From Bacteroidota bacterium (lineage in GTDB: Bacteria; Bacteroidota; Bacteroidia; JAADEI01), in NCBI GenBank assembly GCA_024280615.1, contig JAJRPU010000031.1, forward strand, positions 1 to 21,552: a stretch of 21,552 nt of DNA, in the 5' to 3' direction. The notes beneath the pieces were generated by a model. It had not been told where the DNA came from, searched no databases, and saw nothing but the letters and a program-made list of their open reading frames with translations. This document shows, in pieces, positions 15,534-21,552 of this stretch. A program made the translations under genes and the position numbers. The first letter of the stretch is position 1, and each line of letters opens with the position of its first letter.

Positions 15534-17909
15534 CTTACACTTCTTGCAGTTGAGAATCTTTATGTATGGGTCATCAGTTGCTTGGAAGGTTGGACCCTCT
15601 CCTGTCTTACCCATCTTATCGCAAACCTCAACAGGGTCCTTTTCATACCATCCATACAGTGCTCTTCTATATTCCATTGTGGCAATCTTATCATCGTCCC
15701 AACTGACAAGATAAGCGTAAAATTTATAGAAGTCTTCGCCTGCTGGAATGTTCCGTTGCAACCCTCCTTCCAATAGGGAAATAGAGTATTGTGGGTCTCC
15801 TGACTGTAGCGCTAGCAAGGCTATCTTTCCATTCCAGTTCCAATCATATTGTTCTGGCTTAAATAACTGCTTAATATAGTTAAGTCGTTCTGTGAGTGCT
15901 GGGTCTCCAGGCTCATATTCCTCAACCAGTCTGTCAAGAATCATTATGTTAAAGTATAGGTCCATTCTGTCTAAGTCGTCTGACTTAATCGGCGAACTCC
16001 TCAGGGCTTTTATATTTTCTTGAATTTGTTCAATTTCTTCTTCAGTAGGTTCCTCAAATTTCAATTTGCACACAATAGTGTTATATTGATATATTTCGTT
16101 ACGTGCTAAGAATCTTTCCCATTTCTTCAATTCCTGACAATGCTTTTCTTTAACAATTCCCGAATCAATATACTTATATTCCATCCATATTCTGTTTAGA
16201 TGAAGTTGAGCAAAAGCAGGGTCGGTAGGTAGTTTCAAGTTAAGGACTACATCTGGCGAATAACGTCCATTAACCACTTGGGAAATAAGGTATCTCTGAA
16301 TTCCCAGAGCCAAGCGAACATCCTTTTTCTGCAAGGCTTGGTCCATCTTCCTTTGGAAGTATCTCAATTCAGCACCACCCTTAATATCCACAGTTACATA
16401 TAGAACTATACGAGCAAATCGTTGTTCCTGCAATAACGGTTCCAATTTCTTCAACAGAACCGGGTCCTTGGCTAATCTTTCCCTGACGTAAGCCTTTGTG
16501 GTATCTGCTAACCAACCATAATCAGGGTCTTTCTTAATTTGCTCCCTGAACAATTCCCATGAATCATCGTAAACAACTCTAACTTTTTTGGATAGTGCTT
16601 TGTATTTCTCAAGGATTGCCTGGGCTATTGTTTGTCCACGTTTAATCTGCAATTCGGCATTGATAGCTGAATCTCCCTCAATTGAAGAGTGTGCTTCAAT
16701 AAATATTGAGTCTATAGTGAATTCAGGGACATCAAGAGTGTCCAATATAGGTGCGACATCTTCCAATTTGTATTCATACTTGCCTTTCTCAAACTTAATC
16801 TTGAACTCTATTACGTGTTTCTCCTTTGTGGGCTTAAATCTTTTGTCTCCTTCTCTATAGAATGTGTCTGGATATAAGATTAAATCCATAGGAACTTCAA
16901 AAGATACTTCTTCTTGGAAGCCTGGCACAATCCTCTTACAAAATGTCTTGTTCTGAACTATTATTAAGTTTAACTCATATTCACCAGCTAAGTCTAATTT
17001 TTTTAGGACTCTTCCGGGAACCTTTCCTATTTTAACATTTAGATTATTAATTCCTTCATTGGCAGATAGAATTTTCTTGCTATATCGTGGTCTAAATACG
17101 AAACCTCTGTATTGACGTGCACGGTCAAAAATGTTTGCTCCTTCACAAGGATATTGACTTTTGAGAACCAATTCAACTGCGAAGCCATCCTTCGGGGCAT
17201 TAAGCAACGGTGTTAACTCAGTCAAATCATCATATTCAAGGTATACTCCGTTATCTCTGATAGAAAGTCCCTTTGACAATTTATAATACCCATCAAACTG
17301 GAACTTTTTAAGGTCTTTACAAGCACTTTTTTCATAAGGGACGATTCCTTTTCTGCCTTTAGTATATCTTATAGGCAGTTGTTTTCTTAATGATTTGTCG
17401 GCTCCCCTGTTATCTACATCCTTGTCAGCCACTAAGACATATATGTACCCTTTTCCTTTTTCATCGATTCCTACAGCAACGCCCATATAGACATAATCAG
17501 GGTCCTTTAAATTCTTAACATTCCTCTTTTTCTTTATAAACTTAGCATACAACTCCTTCTTTACATCATCAATTGTTAGGATTCGCTTACCTTTCTTAAC
17601 AGATGCCCTGCCATTAAAGACTCGCCATTTAGCGCCTCCATAGCCTCCATATTCTTCAAGCATATCAGCAATTTTCTCTTTGTCTCTCACGGACCTCTTT
17701 GTTTCCATATGTATTTGAACCATCTCTCTAGCTACATTGTCTAACACATCCAGAGACAGCAACGTGTCAAGATTATTTTCCTTCCTAACTTCGTTGAAAC
17801 CTTCAGTAACGATGGTTCTGATTTCAAAGTCGGACACTGGTTCTTGTGCCTTAACGGTCCAACCAGCCAACGAAACCACTAACCCTGCAATTATTGTTTT
17901 CCACCTCAT
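15531..17909 (-). CDS. Large envelope protein: CAP-like, OmpA-like and helical-repeat regions
   Basis: 792 aa. The ATG at 17909 opens a signal peptide (MRWKTIIAGLVVSLAGWTVK, cleavage near AQE), so a GTG at 17954 that would overlap tyrS is rejected. Residues about 28-165 resemble a CAP/SCP domain (EGFNEVRKENNLDTL, GVAVGIDEKGKGYIYVLVAD). Residues 166-365 are a beta-rich region with scattered Cys197, Cys255 and Cys324. Residues 366-510 look OmpA-like: IDSIFIEAHSSIEGDSAIN (399-417) and RGQTIAQAI (424-432) stand where the peptidoglycan-binding GHTD...N..LS..RA pattern is expected. Residues 520-760 are helical and repeat-like (TPR-type), and the C-terminus carries Cys763, Cys788 and Cys791 (NCKKCK). 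It is probably periplasmic or outer-membrane facing and could anchor to peptidoglycan. No named family fits as a whole. It is convergent with the YqaA-like gene and divergent from tyrS. Confidence 0.75.
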   Translation of the reverse strand: MRWKTIIAGLVVSLAGWTVKAQEPVSDFEIRTIVTEGFNEVRKENNLDTLLSLDVLDNVAREMVQIHMETKRSVRDKEKIADMLEEYGGYGGAKWRVFNGRASVKKGKRILTIDDVKKELYAKFIKKKRNVKNLKDPDYVYMGVAVGIDEKGKGYIYVLVADKDVDNRGADKSLRKQLPIRYTKGRKGIVPYEKSACKDLKKFQFDGYYKLSKGLSIRDNGVYLEYDDLTELTPLLNAPKDGFAVELVLKSQYPCEGANIFDRARQYRGFVFRPRYSKKILSANEGINNLNVKIGKVPGRVLKKLDLAGEYELNLIIVQNKTFCKRIVPGFQEEVSFEVPMDLILYPDTFYREGDKRFKPTKEKHVIEFKIKFEKGKYEYKLEDVAPILDTLDVPEFTIDSIFIEAHSSIEGDSAINAELQIKRGQTIAQAILEKYKALSKKVRVVYDDSWELFREQIKKDPDYGWLADTTKAYVRERLAKDPVLLKKLEPLLQEQRFARIVLYVTVDIKGGAELRYFQRKMDQALQKKDVRLALGIQRYLISQVVNGRYSPDVVLNLKLPTDPAFAQLHLNRIWMEYKYIDSGIVKEKHCQELKKWERFLARNEIYQYNTIVCKLKFEEPTEEEIEQIQENIKALRSSPIKSDDLDRMDLYFNIMILDRLVEEYEPGDPALTERLNYIKQLFKPEQYDWNWNGKIALLALQSGDPQYSISLLEGGLQRNIPAGEDFYKFYAYLVSWDDDKIATMEYRRALYGWYEKDPVEVCDKMGKTGEGPTFQATDDPYIKILNCKKCK

Positions 17910-17939
17910 AGCAATGCAAAGTTCGGAAATTTTGAGAAA

Positions 17940-19214
17940 ATGAAAGCGGACCACTCACAGGTTGTCACAGAACTAAGTGCAAGACAACTGATTAACGATA
18001 AAACTAATGAAATTGAAGAGCATCTTAAGGGTCCAAGGAAAGTATACCTGGGCTTTGACCCGACCGCTCCATCGTTGCATGTAGGCAGCCTCGCTCCATT
18101 GATAATGCTTATTCACTTTGCAAGATATGGACACACTCCGGTAATTGTAATGGGCAGTGGCACCGCACTGATTGGCGACCCAAGTGGCAAGGACAAAGAA
18201 CGACCTCTCCTGCCAAAAGAACAAATCCAAGAGAACGCAAAATATCTCAACGAACAAATTCATCATCTGTTGCGTATAGCTCCGTCAAATATGGAATTTT
18301 ACGACAACTCAGAATGGCTTGAAAAGCTATCATTAATTGAATTTTTAAGGGATACGGGCAAATACATCACTGTCAACTACATGCTCGCTAAGGAAAGTGT
18401 CAAAAAACGCCTTGATAAAGGAATTTCCTATACCGAATTCACCTATATGCTTTTGCAAGGATATGACTTCTGGTTCTTGTTTAAAACCCATAATGTTAGT
18501 GTTCAAATTGGTGGGGCAGACCAATGGGGCAATATAACCACTGGTATTGAACTAATCAGGCGACGTGAAGGAAGAGAAGCACATGGAATCACTTGTCCGT
18601 TACTGCTCCGTGCCGACGGAACCAAATTCGGCAAGACAGAACAAGGAAACATCTGGCTAGACCCGAAAAAGACATCTCCTTTCAAGTTCTATCAATACTG
18701 GATTAATGTCTCCGACTCAGAAGTCCCAATGCTACTGAAACGACTCACTCTACTACCTCTGGATGAAATCAACAAAATACTGCAAGAACACGAATCGGCA
18801 CCAGAAAAACGAATTGCTCAGAAAACTCTGGCTAAGGAACTGACCATTTGGGTCCACGGTCAGGAAGAATATGAAAGAGTAAGGCTTGCCTCAGAAATTA
18901 TTTTTGGTAAGGAAAACTTGAAGAGACTACAAGAATTACCAGCACAAACCCTACAACAGATAATTCAGGAAATACCATCATTTAGAGTGCAAATTCCCGA
19001 TGAAGGAATTGCTCTATTAGACCTGTTAACAGGACGACTTAGCCAATCCCGTTCCGAACTCAAACGACTCATTAAATCTGGAAGCATCAAAATCAACAAA
19101 AAAACAGTTGCAGACCCAAAAGAACTCATCACTAAGAACAACTTACTTTCTGGAAACCTAATAGTTATCCAGAAAGGTAAAAAGGACTATTACCTGTTTA
19201 TACACAGTGAATAA
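17940..19214 (+). CDS. tyrS: Tyrosyl-tRNA synthetase
   Basis: 424 aa, class I synthetase that charges tRNA-Tyr in the cytoplasm. The nucleotide-binding start is seen in GFDPTAPSLHVGS (38-50, the HIGH-like site), followed by GSGTALIGDPSGKDKER. Tyrosine and dimer parts follow: YTEFTYMLLQGYDFW and QIGGADQWGNITTGIELIRR (189-208). The second signature is KFGKT at 229-233, with Thr in place of the common Ser. The C-terminal tRNA-binding S4 domain covers roughly 358-397 (LSQSRSELKRLIKSGSIKIN). Length is normal. The ATG is only 30 bp from that of the divergent CAP/OmpA-like gene, leaving no space for a T-box leader, and the promoter must overlap that neighbour's coding region or lie inside it. Convergent with uvrA (37 bp apart). 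Confidence 0.97.
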   Translation: MKADHSQVVTELSARQLINDKTNEIEEHLKGPRKVYLGFDPTAPSLHVGSLAPLIMLIHFARYGHTPVIVMGSGTALIGDPSGKDKERPLLPKEQIQENAKYLNEQIHHLLRIAPSNMEFYDNSEWLEKLSLIEFLRDTGKYITVNYMLAKESVKKRLDKGISYTEFTYMLLQGYDFWFLFKTHNVSVQIGGADQWGNITTGIELIRRREGREAHGITCPLLLRADGTKFGKTEQGNIWLDPKKTSPFKFYQYWINVSDSEVPMLLKRLTLLPLDEINKILQEHESAPEKRIAQKTLAKELTIWVHGQEEYERVRLASEIIFGKENLKRLQELPAQTLQQIIQEIPSFRVQIPDEGIALLDLLTGRLSQSRSELKRLIKSGSIKINKKTVADPKELITKNNLLSGNLIVIQKGKKDYYLFIHSE

Positions 19215-19251
19215 AAGATTGGCTAGATATTTACCACTTGGATGACAACAC

Positions 19252-21552
19252 TTAGGTATTTACGTTCTCTCTGCTAAGCATAACCTCCCTTAAAAATTTG
19301 CCTGTAATACTTCCTTCAACCGTTATTATATCCTCTGGCTTACCAGAGGCTATTACCTTGCCTCCTTCCCTTCCGGCACCCTCACCCATGTCAATAATCC
19401 AATCAGCATGCTTGATTACATCCAGATTATGTTCAATAACTATGACAGTGTTTCCCTTGTCAACCAGTTTATGCAGAACCGAAAGCAATGATTTAACATC
19501 TTCAGGATGCAGACCAGTTGTTGGCTCATCAAGGATATAAACATTTCCAGAAGAGCGTCTGCCCCCTAATTCCCTTGCCAGTTTGATTCGTTGGGCTTCA
19601 CCCCCCGATAGTGTTGGCGATGGCTGCCCCAACTTAATGTATCCAAGCCCGACATCTTCCAAAAACTTTAATTTATTAGTGATTGGCGGAATGTCTTTGA
19701 AGAATTCAACAGCCTCGGACACCGTCATATCAAGCACCTCGGCGATACTCTTCCCTTTGAATTTGACTTCCAGAATGTCCTGTTTATACCTTTTGCCTTT
19801 ACACACAGGGCATGGAACCTGCACGTCGGGAAGCAATCGCATCTCTATGGTTAGGTATCCCGAGCCAGAACACTTAGGACATTGCCCATCTCTTGTGTTG
19901 AAAGAGAAATGCGACTGTGTGAAGCCCCTCATCTTGGCTTTCTCGGTCAGAGCAAACAGTTTCCTGATTTCGTCAAACACTTTAATATATGTAGCGGGCA
20001 CTGACCGTGGCGTCTTCCCGATGGGTTCTTGGTCAACGGCAAACACACTTCTTATATGTTCCACTCCTTCCAACTCATCATATGGCAATGGGAAGGTTAT
20101 TGCTTTGTTGACAACCCTCTGCAATGCTTTATACAACGTGTCTATTATCAGCGAGGATTTTCCAGAGCCAGAGACTCCCGTTACCACAACAAGCGTGTTT
20201 AATGGAATTTTTATCGTAACGTTTTTCAAGTTGTTGCCTTTGGCTCCTTTTAGGATAAGCCAGTTCTTGGATGAAACATCTCTGCGATTGTCAGGCAACG
20301 GGACCTTTTCCTCACCGAGAATATACTTAGCCGTTGTTGTGCGACGTTCTAAAAACTCTTTCTTCCAACCAATGTTAACTATCTTGCCACCACACATTCC
20401 TCCGCCCTCTCCTAATTCTACCAAGAAGTCTGCCTCCCGCATAGTGTCCACATCGTGTTCCACTATCAAAACAGTGTTGTTTCGTTCCACCAAGCCTCGC
20501 AACGCTTTCAGAAGCCTGTTAATGTCTGATGGATGCATGCCAATGGTTGGCTCGTCAAGGATATATAGCACACCAGCAAGGGAAATTCCTAGTTGCGTAG
20601 CCAGTCTAACTCGTTGTGCTTCGCCTCCCGACAGCGTCCTTACTGGTCTGTTAAGCGTTAAGTAGCCAAGCCCGATATCATTAACCATCTTAATTCGGCG
20701 TCTTAACTCGTCTATTATGCCTCGTGCAATGGTCAGGTCCCGCTCATCCAAAAATTCTGGTATTTTTTCCACCCATTGTGCTAAGTCGCTTAGTTCCATA
20801 TTACTAACCTCACCAATATGCTTGTCAGCCACTCTGAAAGCCAACGCTTCGGGACGCAGCCGGTAGCCGTGACAGGCAGGGCACACATCCTCTACCGAAA
20901 TGGACTCAACCCATTGAATTGCCTTAGCACTTCCGTTGCGACCAAGCAACTCAATTAATCCACGTATTGAATTGCCATAGTCGTCTTCAAGATTTAGAAT
21001 CTCTTCAATTTGCTTGACTCCTAAATCTCTCAAGGACGTCCGAAAAGATATTTTGCCTTCACGAATTTTTGCCAAAAACTTCTCATATAGCGAGTAATAC
21101 TTTCGCAATCCGATTCGCTCAACAAACGTTTCTAACTTAGTGTTTTCAGAAGCCAAGAGTTCAACGGCTATGCGTTTCCTGACGCCCGTTCCCTGACATT
21201 CTGGGCACCAGCCATATTTAGTATTGAAGGAAAACAGGTTTGGTTCCGGGTCAGGCAGTGAAGTTCCAGTCTCCGGGTCATAGAAATCAGTGCTATATGC
21301 CCGTTCTCCTTTTGTTTCAGCTTCATAAACAATGAGTGAATTCTTACCCATTCTAAGGACTTGGGCAATGTCTTTCCTGAGCCTGTTAGCATTTCGTTCC
21401 TTAACAGTTATTCTGTCCACAACAACATCTATATCATGCCGTTTGTATCTCTCTAACTTGGGCAGTTTCAAAGCATCAAGTGGAATGTGTTCACCGTTTA
21501 CCCACACGGCGGGATAGCCCTGTTTCCATAACTGGAAGAACAAATCTTTATA
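19252..21552 (-). CDS. uvrA: UvrA excinuclease subunit, 5' part beyond the right edge
   Basis: 766 residues are visible, reading from base 21552 to the TAA at 19252-19254, out of about 940 in typical UvrA. The TTG at 21541-21543 is only an internal Leu (context ...YKDLFFQLWKQGY), so the true start and the first Walker A are outside. Seen: first zinc pair halves CPECQGTG and CPACHGYR, signature LSGGEAQR with ILDEPTIGMHP, second Walker A GVSGSGKSS, the second zinc pair CPKCSGSG and CPVCKG, a second LSGGEAQR with ILDEPTTGLHP, and IEHNLDVIKHADWIIDMG. UvrA recognises damaged DNA with UvrB in nucleotide excision repair. The region between the first two zinc halves (about 110 residues) looks short, and the second half reads HFSFNTRDGQCPKC instead of the usual F-S-F-N-V. 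It may therefore be a divergent paralogue. Confidence 0.94.
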   Translation of the reverse strand, partial: YKDLFFQLWKQGYPAVWVNGEHIPLDALKLPKLERYKRHDIDVVVDRITVKERNANRLRKDIAQVLRMGKNSLIVYEAETKGERAYSTDFYDPETGTSLPDPEPNLFSFNTKYGWCPECQGTGVRKRIAVELLASENTKLETFVERIGLRKYYSLYEKFLAKIREGKISFRTSLRDLGVKQIEEILNLEDDYGNSIRGLIELLGRNGSAKAIQWVESISVEDVCPACHGYRLRPEALAFRVADKHIGEVSNMELSDLAQWVEKIPEFLDERDLTIARGIIDELRRRIKMVNDIGLGYLTLNRPVRTLSGGEAQRVRLATQLGISLAGVLYILDEPTIGMHPSDINRLLKALRGLVERNNTVLIVEHDVDTMREADFLVELGEGGGMCGGKIVNIGWKKEFLERRTTTAKYILGEEKVPLPDNRRDVSSKNWLILKGAKGNNLKNVTIKIPLNTLVVVTGVSGSGKSSLIIDTLYKALQRVVNKAITFPLPYDELEGVEHIRSVFAVDQEPIGKTPRSVPATYIKVFDEIRKLFALTEKAKMRGFTQSHFSFNTRDGQCPKCSGSGYLTIEMRLLPDVQVPCPVCKGKRYKQDILEVKFKGKSIAEVLDMTVSEAVEFFKDIPPITNKLKFLEDVGLGYIKLGQPSPTLSGGEAQRIKLARELGGRRSSGNVYILDEPTTGLHPEDVKSLLSVLHKLVDKGNTVIVIEHNLDVIKHADWIIDMGEGAGREGGKVIASGKPEDIITVEGSITGKFLREVMLSRENVNT

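Noticed and set aside
19583..20665. A 360-codon open frame on the plus strand
   Set aside because: It lies wholly antisense to well-conserved uvrA codons, shows no domain and has a composition typical of a mirror frame.
21541..21543. TTG as the start codon of uvrA
   Set aside because: The frame continues to the window edge as ...YKDLFFQLW, which matches internal UvrA sequence, and the first Walker A is still missing.
1..21552. Search for tRNA/rRNA genes, CRISPR repeats, insertion sequences, prophage, toxin-antitoxin or defence genes
   Set aside because: Gaps between genes are at most about 215 bp, with no clover-leaf, regular repeat array, transposase or integrase seen by eye.

Overview
The window looks like a stretch of ordinary chromosome from a Gram-negative bacterium of the Bacteroidota/Chlorobi (FCB) kind. 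Reasons: an LpxC-FabZ fusion follows lpxD and an HD-domain gene, which is the order common in that group. There is a TIGR02757-type protein, a GT2 glycosyltransferase fused to a polyprenyl-sugar-transferase-like membrane module, and an OmpA-like/CAP envelope protein. Shine-Dalgarno sequences are almost absent, and two intergenic boxes match the Bacteroidota -7 element TAnnTTTG. Base composition is AT-leaning by eye. The lineage is an inference, not a measurement.

Layout, left to right: an unrecognised gene cut by the left edge (minus strand). Then, transcribed right to left, queG, recR and a GT2 fusion glycosyltransferase. Next come a possible 40-codon membrane peptide and a secreted PEBP-family protein. 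A tight minus-strand run follows in the order DUF1015, Cys/Met PLP enzyme, TIGR02757, small secreted/membrane protein (8295 down to 4769). Further right is a lipid A run, again minus strand: GT4 glycosyltransferase, cation/proton antiporter, HD phosphohydrolase, lpxD, lpxC-fabZ and an ABC ATPase (14998 down to 8444), most of it overlapping or nearly so. A YqaA-like membrane protein (plus strand) diverges from the GT4 gene and converges on a 792-aa CAP/OmpA-like/helical-repeat envelope protein. That protein diverges from tyrS (plus strand), which converges on the 3' part of a uvrA gene cut by the right edge.

How the genes fit together: LpxD and LpxC carry out early lipid A steps and FabZ supplies hydroxyacyl dehydration for fatty-acid elongation. 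The GT4 and GT2 enzymes probably act on envelope sugars. The CAP/OmpA-like and PEBP proteins are predicted to be outside the inner membrane. RecR and UvrA are DNA repair proteins, QueG modifies tRNA and TyrS charges tRNA. No stretch longer than about 215 bp lacks a gene. I see no tRNA, rRNA, insertion sequence, prophage, CRISPR array, toxin-antitoxin pair or defence cluster. Nothing here convinces me of a wholly new multi-gene system; the best leads are unusual protein architectures and a few altered motif residues.
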